Assembly: GCF_030247185.1 (NCBI RefSeq)
Contig: NC_080571.1
Location: 6,383,001 to 6,447,000, forward strand
DNA length: 64,000 nucleotides
Direction: 5' to 3'
Origin: Malaya genurostris
Lineage: Eukaryota > Arthropoda > Insecta > Diptera > Culicidae
Shown in pieces: positions 1 to 10,223 of this stretch. Each line of letters begins with the position of its first letter. Position 1 is the first letter of the stretch. Under the pieces are notes generated by a model, which had not been told where the DNA came from, ran no database searches, and saw only the letters and a list, made by a program, of their open reading frames with translations. Position numbers and translations under genes: made by a program.

Positions 1-282
1 AGAATTTAGATCTTTACTGATCTCAAAACAAACAAACAAATAAAACCTAATTATTTTTCAACTAACAGAATTTTGTTTCAATAACAACACCAGTTATTTC
101 AACTAAAATATATGTTGAAATTGAAAGGTATGTGTCCTCATTAATTGACAGCATTTTTTTTTCAAACAGTTAAATTAGTTGTTTCAACCATCGTTTCTGC
201 TAATCGAAAAACAAAAATGACAGTTTAGTTAAAACAACAATCGATTAGTTGTACCAAATTTTAACCAATCGAATTCAGAAAA
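1..282. repeat. AT-rich degenerate repeat tract
   Basis: About 280 bp of AT-rich sequence in which related short strings recur on both strands, such as TTAGTTGTTTCAAC and its inverted partners. It abuts the broken 3' side of the mariner fragment. No coding potential or clean terminal repeat is visible, so I call it only a degenerate repeat. Confidence 0.35.
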
Positions 283-660
283 TCAACTAATATTCTGGTT
301 GAAATGGGATCGCGGGTGGTTCCGTGTATCCAAAGATTCGTGAATAATATGTCCAACACGTTCCTTAGATATCTTTAGGGTGTCAGCTATCTCGATCAAC
401 TTCACTTTACGGTCATTGAAAATCATTTTGTGGATTTTTTTCACGTTTTCATCGGTAACAGCCTCTTTTGGATGTCCATTGCGTTCATCGTCTTCGGTGC
501 TCATATGACCAGTACGAAATTTTGCAAACCACTTACGAATTGTTGCTTCGCCCGGTGCAGAGTCTGGATAACACTCATCAAGCCATTTTTTGGTCTCGGC
601 GGCACTTTTTTTCATCAAAAAGTAGTGTTTCATCAACACACGATATTCCTTTTTTTCCAT
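283..660 (-). pseudogene. mariner transposase, N-terminal fragment
   Basis: An ATG-started 125-codon frame reads like the DNA-binding half of a mariner-family transposase. The first helix-turn-helix region lies at about residues 5-55 (key residues EYRVLMKHYFLM, KWLDECYPDSAP, TIRKWFAKF). A linker resembling the GRP motif (NGHPKEAV) follows near residue 62. A second helix-turn-helix covers about residues 70-112 (IHKMIFNDRKVKLIEIADTLKIS). Homology stops near residue 112 and the frame ends about 13 codons later, so the whole DDE/D catalytic domain is missing and the fragment cannot transpose. Upstream (higher coordinates) the element's non-coding 5' end seems to survive. The family call is firm; the subfamily is not resolved. 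Confidence 0.88.
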
Positions 661-865
661 TTTTTTTCACAATAACAAAAATAGCTTCACTCAAAATGCA
701 ATAATAATAACTAATAATAATAATAACTAATAATCAGACAGCTGTCAAATTTATACACGTATCTTTTGAAAGTTGGTACTAACTGAAAATGGTATGGATT
801 TAGTTCTAGTGGCGCCCTCTCATAGAAACGATACGAACTTTTCAGCCGATCTGTTATATCTATAT
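661..865 (-). repeat. probable 5' non-coding end of the truncated mariner
   Basis: This is the sequence upstream of the mariner fragment. Read on the minus strand it runs from an AACAGATCGGCTGAAAAG string near 865 to the ATG at 660, about the length of a mariner 5' UTR plus inverted repeat. The matching inverted repeat is not found beyond 283, in line with loss of the other end. The boundary is approximate. Confidence 0.45.
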
Positions 866-1285
866 TGGCAGGTATAAATACGATGTTGTATTGGAGAAAA
901 AGACATAAGCGAAACATAAACTTCTTTTTGAAAATTGTTCTACTAAATCGCTGTTTTCTTCATTTGACTTCGCGAAATCGACTCTCTCACTGAAAACTTT
1001 GAGCACTCGGAAAACAAAAACCGAATACAAGTAGTACATCTAACGGCGTGGCCCGGAAGGTTGGAAGATACAAAAAAACATCATTTGACATGTACAATTA
1101 GAGTGCAACATTCGAAACTCAATTCACTGTTCCGCGTAAAAACATTATTACGCACAATCGCTTCAAATGCGCACAAATTCTGAATAAATACACTTTTTTC
1201 TCCGAAGTGGCTGAAAAGAAAAGATGTTGCTAACCAGTAATGAACAATAGAGCAATAAAACGCTTTGGAAATGAGCAAATACAAT
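866..1285. other. no gene seen
   Basis: AT-rich sequence between the mariner remnant and the small inverted-repeat element. Nothing recognised on either strand. Confidence 0.5.
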
Positions 1286-1432
1286 CGCCCTTATTCTGAA
1301 TAACGACGTATTGATTTTTCGATCGAATGTGGTTCGATCGAATCATAGCTACCTTTGATTTTGCTAGCGTTATGGGGAATACAAATGAAATACGAGGGAA
1401 AAAACGATACGACGTTATTCAGAATAAGGGCG
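1286..1432. mobile_element. 147-bp MITE-like inverted-repeat element
   Basis: The first 25 bases (starting CGCCCTTATTCTGAATAACG) return in reverse complement at 1408-1432 with one mismatch. The interior holds a smaller inverted repeat (TCGATCGAA near 1319 and 1335). It encodes nothing. AAT stands directly outside both ends (1283-1285 and 1433-1435), a possible 3-bp target duplication. The structure is typical of a miniature inverted-repeat transposable element; superfamily unassigned. Confidence 0.8.
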
Positions 1433-4354
1433 AATAAACCATTGTGTATTATTTCCTCTCCATGGAGAAATGCGCGTACATGACCTCTCTCCGCAGGTCA
1501 CTGTTTCTTATCCAAAGAATCGGGTCGTTCCTGGTTCGGTCACCGATTGGATTAAATTTTCTTTACGGGATAAATATTATGATCGAAGAGACTAATGTCG
1601 TTTTCGCTTGAGAACACTGACACTAACCCAGGGTAGTTTCATCAAACAAACACTTTTCACGAAACTGTGTTGATTTCGCACTTAACAACGGGTGTTTGAG
1701 CAAACCTGATATAGCAACCAGGTTCGAAACTGACTCGATTTTCAGTTCAACAACGTTAAAACTAGGTTCGAAACTAGCTTCAAACAAACGGTTTGACAGC
1801 AGTTAGAGTGGAAACTGGGTTAGGTTTGGCATCAAGCGAAAACGACATAAAGAATACCTCTGGTAAATGTCTATTTCCTCTATGAAAATGAAAAATGTAT
1901 CAGAATAATTAAACAGATTGACTCCCACATTATGAAACTGAATCAAATTTCCATATTTTGGAAACATTCCCAGACATATGACTGGAAAGGTCCTACCCGA
2001 AATGGAATAACTTCTAGCAAAGTATTTGACAAATTTTATTTCTTTTATATGACTTTCTCGAACTTCCGCCGCCTTTCTCGCTGCCATTCGGTCTCATGCC
2101 AGGTAGACACAAGGTTAAAACGTATTTTTGCGAAAACTGCAGATTCAACAGATAATGCAATCTCTTCAGCCTCCACTCATCAACCATTCATCTTCAAATT
2201 GCTAGAAGAATGGAATAATTGAAAAATAATTAACTCACTTACCTCGTTTCGAGAAAGAACCGAATTTGCAGGTGCAAAAGAGCTCGCGAAATGCACAAAA
2301 CGCTCGAGCGGAACAGCATTTTTCTACACGGAGGAAAAACTTTTGCAATTTCTATGCTAATTATATGCTTTCCAGTGGAACGGAGGAACAGCGTTGTGTC
2401 TCGGGGCGGGCCCACTAAACAACCACCAACTGAGAACCAGTTCGGTGGTACACTGGAGTGTCCAATAGCTCCCGGGGCAAAGGGCACCTCTATTCCTGAC
2501 CCGGTCTATTTCTGTTAGAAACAGTTAGCTTGGGAGAGAAGCAAAAAAATCTTTTTTTTTGTGTTAGCCTACCACGACGGAACGAGATTTTCCAAGGCGG
2601 TTCAGAAAGTGATTATTTTTCGGTCCTATTTTTTTGCCAAGCGAGGAAGCTGACAGGTGCCATTTTCGAGAAATTATGGCTCGAAGTCGTGCTTGTTTTT
2701 CAAGAGGCGAAATTTGCACCCGCAAAAGGATTACCCACCGTACAGCGAGGGGGGCACCGGGTTTGTCCCGGCATTGAATGCCGCAGCTCCCAAAACCAGT
2801 GCAGTGATTATCACCTCCGTTGACACCAATTCAGCCAATCACTCCAAATATCAGTGATGGGTGGTTAGAGGATTAAACGAGGTAATATTTATTTATGAGC
2901 TTGTTTCGGTTTTCGCTCTTCGCAGCAAGCTGCTGGATGCCGCGCGTAACTACGGGACATGTGGGGAAGGGAATGGGTGTCTGAAGCGTGCCTCAATTTG
3001 GCTGTTTTACAAGCAATCCATCTGTGTAAACGTGCCACGTGACAACTTAGGCACCGCAAAGCAAAGGCATTTCTGCTTTTCCCGCAGAATGTCAAAAGTG
3101 TTGTAATAAAAAAAAAACCAGTCTCCTGGGAGTGGTTGTCAAGGGATATTTTGATGTACCCGTGCTTCACGCGGAGCCATTCGTAAAAGTGTTTCTTTTT
3201 TTTTTCTTTCGGCACGTCTCAGCACGATAAAAACAGGTGAAAAAGTGCAAAATGGTGCAAAGATGAGAGATTTCTGCTACGTAGTAAAAATAAACCTGAT
3301 TTTGTGTAGCATCAAACACATTGAACTGTACCTTTTTCGGTTTCGTTCGTGCTCACCGGTTCGATCGGTGCCTTCTAAATGGATTCAGCATCCAACCGAC
3401 AGCAAAAAAAATAAAAAAATAAAACCCATTTCTCGTATTACTTGTAAACAGGTCCTTTTCGCGTGAACGAGATAGCAACTGCGCCGTAGTTGGTGGTTAA
3501 AATATTTACCAGTCAATTTGAGCAACCGTAAAGAACCGGAAACCAATTCACGCAGCAGTTACCACTGACAGAAGATTTCCGCGCAAAAGTTTTCTCCTTT
3601 GTCCTTTTCCGGTTCTACCCGAACCGGAGCCACTGACAACATTCTGACGTCGCGTTGAGTAAATGGACTGGAAACATCAACTAATCTTTGTTCGCTCATA
3701 CACACTCATGTGGGTGAGGGTCCGAGCACTGGGTTGTTAAGAGAAACTACATGAGGAGGAAGGAATTCATTAGTAGGGATTATTTCCGGCTGCCTGGTCG
3801 AGCCATGACGACTGGCCACACCGCACAAGAGTGACGGCAACAAAAAATGAGCTGAAAAGAGGAAAGTTTCCACTAATCCATCCTCGAGGATTACGTGAAA
3901 TGGTAGTTTTTACTCATTAGCAAGATTTCTCTGTTCACAGTGAACCTCCGCTGTCTGCGGGTCACGGGATTAGTTAGAAGTTTTCCAAGAATGTTTCCAT
4001 GTTGCATTTTGTAGCGGTCAGAGCAGATGGAAGTGAAAAGAATCAACGAAATCGGAGACTTACATTTTGCATTAATTAGAGTGAAATGGTACTCACCTTA
4101 TCACATATTCTGTGTCAACATTTTTCTATTATTATATTGCTCTGTTTGTTGCCTTTGTTTTTAAAGAGAAGATAATGCACGCTATTAACAATTTTCGTAC
4201 ACCCTCTCAGGCTCATTGAAACAAGAGACTGGTCGATATCATTGTTCAAAGATTTAAATTTGAATATTTATTCGTCATAAAGCAAATAATTACGTATGCA
4301 AATCACGTCAGTTGTATTAAGCTGTATCAATGGAGAAACAAGGGCCAGGCTGCT
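1433..4354. other. gene-free stretch
   Basis: About 2.9 kb without a recognisable gene. Short open frames occur (around 1803-2222, 2239-2857 and 2889-3466), but they are open on both strands, match no family I know and lack convincing starts. The base composition of 2.2-3.7 kb is less AT-rich than the repeats, so it may be unique intergenic or intronic DNA. Confidence 0.45.
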
Positions 4355-4365
4355 CGCGAGCAGAT
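4355..4365. repeat. target-site duplication, 3' side of I-like copy 1
   Basis: CGCGAGCAGAT stands directly before the poly-T run that is the element's poly-A tail on the minus strand. The same 11 bases recur at 10213-10223, just past the element's 5' end. The final T may belong to the tail, so the duplication is 10-11 bp. It defines the element borders. Confidence 0.85.
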
Positions 4366-4387
4366 TTTTTTTTTTTTCATAAATACG

Positions 4388-4393
4388 TTTATT
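4388..4393 (-). promoter_or_regulatory. poly(A) signal of I-like copy 1
   Basis: AATAAA on the minus strand, 11 bases before the A-run that ends the element. The same context (CTTAAGAAATAAACGTATTT) is found in copy 2 at 13801-13818. Confidence 0.7.
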
Positions 4394-4758
4394 TCTTAAG
4401 GCAGTTTACATAAGTTTTTCTTCGCCGTAGCATCACTTTTACATAATATTCTTATCCTAATTTAATTCTAACATAGTCACAACGTTTTGCATTTATTAAA
4501 ACATATTCTCTTATTACTTAAATATCATCTTAGGTAACTCGTCATTAATTATGAAATCTACTCGGAAATATTATTTGAACCAAACGATTAACTTCTATGA
4601 ATTATAAAATAAGCTGTTATTTTCAGACATTTTGTTAATAATTTCATAAACTGTTTCGAGTTTGTTTGTATCATTACATTATTTTTATTCTAATTTAGCT
4701 ATTGGTTGAACTCATGGACGCAGCTGGGATCAGAACTAAGTCTTGAAAGGGGCCTTTA

Positions 4759-7700
4759 TTAAATTGAAACTCCAGTTTTCTTTATGAAATGATAAATAAG
4801 TTTCATGTATGAAAGGTCACGACAAGGAAGAATGTCTCGAACTGGGATATTGGATAGTCTACCTTGGGTACGCAAAGAATTTATTAGTTGAGATCTGACA
4901 TCACGATACTCCACGCATGTCCAAACGACATGATCAATATCTCGATAACCTTCGCCACAAGCACAATGATTAGTCTCGGAGAGCCCAATTCGAAGGAGAT
5001 GTGCATCTAACGTGTAGTGATTGGACATGAGTCTGGACATCACACGAATGAAATCTCTCCTCACATCCAGTCCCCTGAACCATGCCTTTGTCGATATTTT
5101 CGGAATAATTGAGTGCATCCACCGACCCAGATCATCTTTATCCCAAGAAGCTTGCCAGCTGGCAAGTGTTCTTTGGCGAGACGAGCTATAGAATTCGTTG
5201 AAAGCAATTGGTCTCTCATAAATTTCACCCTCAATAGCACCACGTTTGGCTAAAATATCGGCTCTTTCATTGCCAGGAATGGAGCAATGAGCCGGGACCC
5301 AGACTATAGTGATTAGATAATTATTGTTCAATATGTCGTTCAGGCACTGTTTTATTTTGCCCAGGAAAAACGGTTCAGTCTTGCCAGTCATGTTTGAGCG
5401 AATGGCTTCAATTGCACTCAGACTATCTGTGAAGAGGAAATAATGGTTTGGAGATAATGTGACGATTACACTCAAACTATAATGAACTGCTGCTAACTCT
5501 GCTATATAAACAGATGCAGGTTCTTGAAGCCTAAATGAGGCCGAAACATTATTGTTGAACATACCAAACCCTGTCGCTTCTTCAATTCGCGATCCGTCCG
5601 TGTAAAACATTTTCCCAGAGTCAATATGCCTGAACTTACTTGAAAATATTTTTGGGATTTCCGTCGAACGTAGATGATCCGGGATTCCACGCACTTCGCG
5701 CTGCATGGATGTATCGAAAAATAAGGTTGAGTCAGGGACATTTAGGAGGCTGACACGGATAGGAATATATCTTGAAGGGTTGATTTCCTGTGACATATGG
5801 TTAAAATATACTGTCATGAATTTTGTTTGAGATCGAAGCTCGACTAGTCGTTCGAAATTATTAATTACCATGGGATTCAGCACCTCACATCTTATTAGCA
5901 GGCGTGATGAAAGCTCCCAAAATCGATCTTTTAATGGAAGAACTCCCGCCAGAACTTCAAGACTCATTGTATGTGTCGAGTGCATGCAGCCTAAAGCAAT
6001 TCGCAAACAACGATACTGAATTCGCTCCAGTTTGATAATATGAGAGTTTGCAGCGGAACGAAAGCAAACGCATCCATATTCCATCACTGAAAGTATCGTT
6101 GTCTGATACAATTTTATTAGATCTTCCGGATGAGCACCCCACCAAGATCCTGTTATTGTTCGAAGAAAATTTACTCTTTGTTGGCATTTTGTTATCAGAA
6201 ACCTAATGTGTCCTCCCCACGTGCATTTGGAATCGAACCACACCCCGAGGTATTTAAAAGTTAAAACCTGTTGGATCATTCTTCCCATCATATGGAGCTG
6301 AAGCTTGCGGGAGACCCATGTAACTATTTCTGAGTGTTGCCAAATCGCCATGTGAAAAATGTGTTTCTCTGACAAAAGGTTGTGCAAATAATTATTTATA
6401 ACCGCTGGGAGTCCATTTTGGTGAAGCTTGTCTGAAAGAACATCAATGGAAACTGAATCAAATGCTCCTTTAATGTCTAAAAATACAGATGCCATTTGTT
6501 GCTTTTGAGCGAAGGCAATTTGGATGTCAGACGAAAGTAATGCAAGGCAATCATTCGTCCCTTTATTTCTACGGAAGCCAAACTGAGTATCTGACAACAA
6601 ACCGTTCGTCTCGACCCAAGTGTCGAGACGTCGTAGAATAATTTTTTCGAACAATTTTCTGATGCAGGACAACATCGCAATGGGTCTATATGAGTTGTGA
6701 TTGGAAGCTGGTTTCCCCGGTTTTTGAATGGCGATAACTTTCACTTGTCTCCAGTCAGGTGGAACAATATTTTGCTCAAGAAACTTGTTGAACAATTCCA
6801 ACAAACGTCTTTTTGCGAGGTTGGGCAGATTCTTCACCAAGTTGAATTTAATTCTGTCCAACCCTGGAGCGTTATTGTTACAAGACAAGAGTGCTATAGA
6901 AAATTCCATCATTGAAAATGGGTTATTAATAAAACCATTATTTGGAGGAGATTCCCGTATAATGCTCTGCGTAGGAACAGAATCTGGGCAAACTTTCCTA
7001 GCAAAGTCAAATATCCATCGGCTCGAGTATTCATCACTCTCATTGCCCACGTTACGATTCCTCATTCGTCTGGCCGTGTTCCAAAGAGTGCTCATTGAGG
7101 TATCTCTTGACAAACCTTCGACAAAATGTCTCCAATAGCTACATTTTTTGGCTCGAAGTATGCTCTTGTACTTGGTTTCTAAAACCATAAGTTTTTCAAA
7201 ATTCTGAGGAGTTCCTCCTCCCCGTTTTAGAAACGTCTTGCAAGCATTTTGTTTTGCGAGTTTAGCCTCTGAGCACTCTTTGTCCCACCAGGGGTTGGGA
7301 GGCCTTCTGTTAGTCGTTGGCCCAGGAAAGCGTTTAGTTTGGGATTGTTCTGCTGCCTCCAGAATCGAACAAATGAGGAAGTCATATTCTTCAAGTGGAG
7401 GGAGCTCTTCCATTGAATTCAAAATACTAGAGATACTACTTTGGTATTTAATCCAGTCGATATTTTTTGTCAAATCATATGGAATACTAGCGGAAGTAGC
7501 AATGCAATTGCTACTGCTAATTGAGATGATGATTGGTAAATGATCGCTACCGTGTAAATCAGGCAGTATTTTCCAGGTGCAATCTAGTCGAATTGATGTT
7601 GAGCAAAGAGATAGATCTAATGCACTTGGGCGTGCCGGAGGTCTTGGGATCCGTGTCATGCTACCCATATTTAATACCGTCATGCTAAAATTGTCACAAA

Positions 7701-8193
7701 TGTTTTGTATTAAAGATGATCTGCTATCATTGTAAACGGAACCCCACATAATACCGTGCGAATTTAAATCCCCCAGAATCAATCGTGGTGCAGGAAGGGC
7801 TTCAACCATTTCATTAAGCTGTTGCTGTCCAACTTGTGCTTTTGGAGGAATATAAACCGAAGCTATGCAAATATCTTTGCCTTTAATGTTTATTTGGCAA
7901 GCAACAACTTCTATACTAGAAGTTGAAGGGATGTTTAATCTATAAAAGGAATAGCATTTCTTAATTCCCAAAAGCACTCCACCATACGGAGAGTCCCTAT
8001 CGAGACGTATAATGTTAAAATCATTAAAATTTAAAGCTATGTTTGAAGTAAGCCATGTTTCGCATAAAGCAAATACATCACATTGTTGACTATGCAATAA
8101 TATTTTAAATGAATCAAGTTTTGGCATGATGCTTCGACAATTCCACTGCGGGACAGTGATTGTATCACTGGCGACGGGTGATAAATTATCCAT
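4759..8193 (-). CDS. I-like ORF2: endonuclease / (deleted) reverse transcriptase / RNase H
   Basis: Open for 1,144 codons from the ATG at 8193, which overlaps the ORF1 stop in ATGGATAA; the frame is also open 8 codons upstream, but from a TTG. An APE-type endonuclease fills about residues 12-227 (WNCRS, CETWL, GDLNSHG, SDHLPI). RT fingers and palm follow at about 485-610 (SYRPIAMLS, FLDIKGAFD). RNase H lies at about 862-987 with D866, E899, D923 and D979 in place (TDGS, AELAA, TDSLSA, NERAD). A cysteine/histidine cluster (CACGEGYRDIDHVVWTC) sits near the C-terminus. Compared with copy 2, 4 bp are missing near 6360 and 248 bp near 6304. Together they keep the frame, but delete the RT motifs after PQG, including the xADD catalytic motif. 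The protein could still cut DNA and degrade RNA hybrids, but not reverse-transcribe. Confidence 0.9.
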   Translation of the reverse strand: MDNLSPVASDTITVPQWNCRSIMPKLDSFKILLHSQQCDVFALCETWLTSNIALNFNDFNIIRLDRDSPYGGVLLGIKKCYSFYRLNIPSTSSIEVVACQINIKGKDICIASVYIPPKAQVGQQQLNEMVEALPAPRLILGDLNSHGIMWGSVYNDSRSSLIQNICDNFSMTVLNMGSMTRIPRPPARPSALDLSLCSTSIRLDCTWKILPDLHGSDHLPIIISISSSNCIATSASIPYDLTKNIDWIKYQSSISSILNSMEELPPLEEYDFLICSILEAAEQSQTKRFPGPTTNRRPPNPWWDKECSEAKLAKQNACKTFLKRGGGTPQNFEKLMVLETKYKSILRAKKCSYWRHFVEGLSRDTSMSTLWNTARRMRNRNVGNESDEYSSRWIFDFARKVCPDSVPTQSIIRESPPNNGFINNPFSMMEFSIALLSCNNNAPGLDRIKFNLVKNLPNLAKRRLLELFNKFLEQNIVPPDWRQVKVIAIQKPGKPASNHNSYRPIAMLSCIRKLFEKIILRRLDTWVETNGLLSDTQFGFRRNKGTNDCLALLSSDIQIAFAQKQQMASVFLDIKGAFDSVSIDVLSDKLHQNGLPAVINNYLHNLLSEKHIFHMAIWQHSEIVTWVSRKLQLHMMGRMIQQVLTFKYLGVWFDSKCTWGGHIRFLITKCQQRVNFLRTITGSWWGAHPEDLIKLYQTTILSVMEYGCVCFRSAANSHIIKLERIQYRCLRIALGCMHSTHTMSLEVLAGVLPLKDRFWELSSRLLIRCEVLNPMVINNFERLVELRSQTKFMTVYFNHMSQEINPSRYIPIRVSLLNVPDSTLFFDTSMQREVRGIPDHLRSTEIPKIFSSKFRHIDSGKMFYTDGSRIEEATGFGMFNNNVSASFRLQEPASVYIAELAAVHYSLSVIVTLSPNHYFLFTDSLSAIEAIRSNMTGKTEPFFLGKIKQCLNDILNNNYLITIVWVPAHCSIPGNERADILAKRGAIEGEIYERPIAFNEFYSSSRQRTLASWQASWDKDDLGRWMHSIIPKISTKAWFRGLDVRRDFIRVMSRLMSNHYTLDAHLLRIGLSETNHCACGEGYRDIDHVVWTCVEYRDVRSQLINSLRTQGRLSNIPVRDILPCRDLSYMKLIYHFIKKTGVSI

Positions 8194-9475
8194 CAAAAGA
8201 TACAAAACCTGAGACAATTGGCCATTGAGCTGATAACTGCTTCAAAAAGGTTCTATCTATTGGAAGGAATGCCATTATGAGGGTCTTTAAGGGTTCAGAT
8301 ATATTGAATGCTGAGAAAATCCATTCAACAATTTCCGAAAACTTCAGTAATCCTGTTGGTGGCTGTGAAATGGAGCCCACTAGATTATTATCTTTTTCTG
8401 TACTAGATCCTGGATTGGTTTGTGAATTTGACAAACCAGGAGGCACAGTCTTTGGTTTTGACTTTTTTTGTTTAACACGGGGATCTTTTTTTGAAGATGA
8501 AATTTTAGGTGTCTTTTTTGGTAATTTGGAGGAAGACTTCTTTCTCTTAACTGACCCTTGGGTAGTGATAAACGAATTACCTTCACTATTTTCGTCAGAG
8601 TCAGAGTCCTCTGGTTCCTCTAGATTTGAAAACCCGTTTTCGGTTTCCAAAGGAAGGACATCAATTACCGTTTTAAGCATTTCTGCATATGTGCGCTTAG
8701 ACCGTGTTTTTAAAGAAAGCTTAATTTTGTCTTTGTGCACTTTAAATGCAGTGCATACTGAAATATCATCATGAGGACTATTCCCACAATAAATACATTT
8801 TTCAATTTCCTTGTTGCAATCATTATCTTTATGAGGCCCTTCACACTTAATACATTTTGGTTTATTGCTACAGTAAGTAGCTGTGTGTCCGAATTTTTTG
8901 CAGTTCGTACAATTCATTACATTTGGAACAAAAAGCCGAACAGGGAGGCGAATTTTATCGACATAGACATGGGACGGCAACGCAGATCCGGCAAATGTCA
9001 CTCGAAACGAGTCTGATGGGCGATAAACTTTTTTTCCCTCTTCATAAACTACTGAGTACAGTTGTTTGCACTCCAGTATTTTCACACCCTCAAGCATAGA
9101 GTTCTTGAAACGACCAACACCATGCTTGAGTAAATCATCTACCGAAAGACTCGCTTCGGTAACAACACCGTCAATTTCGACATCTTTGGAGGGTATGTAA
9201 ACTTTATACTCTTTATTGAAATGTTCCGAAGAGACAATATCATTCGCGTGTTTCAAATTATTTACCACAACACGAATTTTATCGTTATTTACTTTTATGA
9301 TCTCTTTGATTGAAGAGAATCGTGATGTCAAACCTTTAGAAATTTGGTAAATGTTTAATGGCTTTGATATACGTCTAAAAAAGACTATCCAAGGCCCAGA
9401 AGAGCTCTCCTGATATTTTTTCGTTCGTGGGGGTATCGGATTCATGCTAGGATTTACGTCCATGGATTCATCCAT
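8186..9475 (-). CDS. I-like ORF1, zinc-knuckle RNA-binding protein
   Basis: 429 codons from the ATG at 9475; an ATG three bases further upstream stops at once. Three CCHC-type zinc knuckles stand in a row at about residues 189-202 (CTNCKKFGHTATYC), 208-220 (CIKCEGPHKDNDC) and 227-241 (CIYCGNSPHDDISVC). Residues 28-150 look like the RRM-like region common in I-element ORF1 proteins. After residue 290 the chain turns acidic (EEPEDSDSDENSEGN), then very lysine/serine-rich to about 350, probably disordered and nucleic-acid binding. In this family ORF1 packages the element RNA as a ribonucleoprotein. No frame break is seen. It ends 8 bases past the ORF2 ATG, suggesting coupled translation by re-initiation. 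Confidence 0.9.
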   Translation of the reverse strand: MDESMDVNPSMNPIPPRTKKYQESSSGPWIVFFRRISKPLNIYQISKGLTSRFSSIKEIIKVNNDKIRVVVNNLKHANDIVSSEHFNKEYKVYIPSKDVEIDGVVTEASLSVDDLLKHGVGRFKNSMLEGVKILECKQLYSVVYEEGKKVYRPSDSFRVTFAGSALPSHVYVDKIRLPVRLFVPNVMNCTNCKKFGHTATYCSNKPKCIKCEGPHKDNDCNKEIEKCIYCGNSPHDDISVCTAFKVHKDKIKLSLKTRSKRTYAEMLKTVIDVLPLETENGFSNLEEPEDSDSDENSEGNSFITTQGSVKRKKSSSKLPKKTPKISSSKKDPRVKQKKSKPKTVPPGLSNSQTNPGSSTEKDNNLVGSISQPPTGLLKFSEIVEWIFSAFNISEPLKTLIMAFLPIDRTFLKQLSAQWPIVSGFVSFDG

Positions 9476-10212
9476 TACATTAAAATTTTTAACTAAACTT
9501 TAAAATAAAATTTGAAACCAACACTACACAGTACTCAATCAAAAGGAAAAGAAAAAACTTCTACCTTGAAATTTTTGTCTATCTCCGTTGCACTGCCGTG
9601 TAGATCCTCGTTGCTCTAGATGTTCTTGTTGGATGTATCTGGACGTTGATACAATGCTGAAGCTCACTGTAGCGATAGAATATGATGTGATGCTACTGCT
9701 ACCTGACATCCAGCACCACTCGATTTCCGATTTACTTTTGTCTTCGCCAGCTGTAACCAGCGCAGGTCACCGGTGTATACCTGCGTGTTGTATGGCAGTG
9801 GAAAGACGGAGTTGTCTTGTCTCCTTCTTCCTAGTGCTCCGCACCGATATGCTTCTGCACCGAAGTGCCTTCGCACCGGTGTGCCTTTGCACTCTCCTGC
9901 TTCTATGTGCCTTTGCACTCTTCCTCTTCGATGTGCCTTTGCACTCTCCTGCTCAGCACTTGTGGCTGTATATTGCGGCCTGGGTAGAGTTTGGGAAACG
10001 CCCTTTGTTGTTTCCTTCACCAGCTTGGCCCAGCACTAGGGCTCTCTTATGCAGCACGACTATACGTTTTAACGGCTGCTGCCAACAGGTTTCTACCTGT
10101 AGTTCAACCGTTGTCGTATTTAACGCGTGTAAACCAACCAGCGTTATTAAACTGTACGCTTCTATACACAACCTTCTCGGTTGAACGGCTATTACTGAAT
10201 GATCTGGGTGAG
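9476..10212 (-). promoter_or_regulatory. 5' UTR / internal promoter region of I-like copy 1
   Basis: 737 bp between the 5' target duplication and the ORF1 ATG. Non-LTR elements of this group carry an internal RNA polymerase II promoter at the 5' end, so the promoter should lie in the first bases below 10212 (minus strand). I see no TATA box there. Open frames in this region overlap on both strands and look incidental. Confidence 0.6.
9835..9957 (-). repeat. short tandem sub-repeats in the 5' UTR
   Basis: The plus strand shows about three close copies of a 27-bp unit centred on TGTGCCTTTGCACTCTCCTG, preceded by shorter variants built on GCACCG and GTGCCTTCGCACC. On the element's own strand the core reads GCAAAGGCACA. 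Tandem 5' sub-repeats in non-LTR elements often hold promoter sequence; that role here is inference. Confidence 0.7.
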
Positions 10213-10223
10213 CGCGAGCAGAT
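10213..10223. repeat. target-site duplication, 5' side of I-like copy 1
   Basis: CGCGAGCAGAT, the partner of 4355-4365. Confidence 0.85.

Larger units (their letters stand above)
4366..10212 (-). mobile_element. full-length I-group non-LTR retrotransposon, copy 1
   Basis: A 5.85-kb element in minus orientation. In order it has a 5' UTR (10212-9476), ORF1 with three zinc knuckles (9475-8186), ORF2 with endonuclease, RT and RNase H regions (8193-4759), a 3' UTR of about 390 bp, an AATAAA signal and an A-run at 4366-4377. It is flanked by an 11-bp direct repeat. The combination of zinc-knuckle ORF1, APE-type endonuclease, RT and C-terminal RNase H is that of the I clade and close relatives. The layout says it inserted as a complete copy by target-primed reverse transcription. 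Internal indels in ORF2 remove the RT active-site motif, so this copy should no longer move by itself. A truncated sister copy starts 0.5 kb away on the other strand. Confidence 0.9.

Noticed and set aside
2239..3466. Candidate exons in the gene-free stretch
   Set aside because: Frames under 110 codons on both strands, no recognised family and no convincing splice signals.
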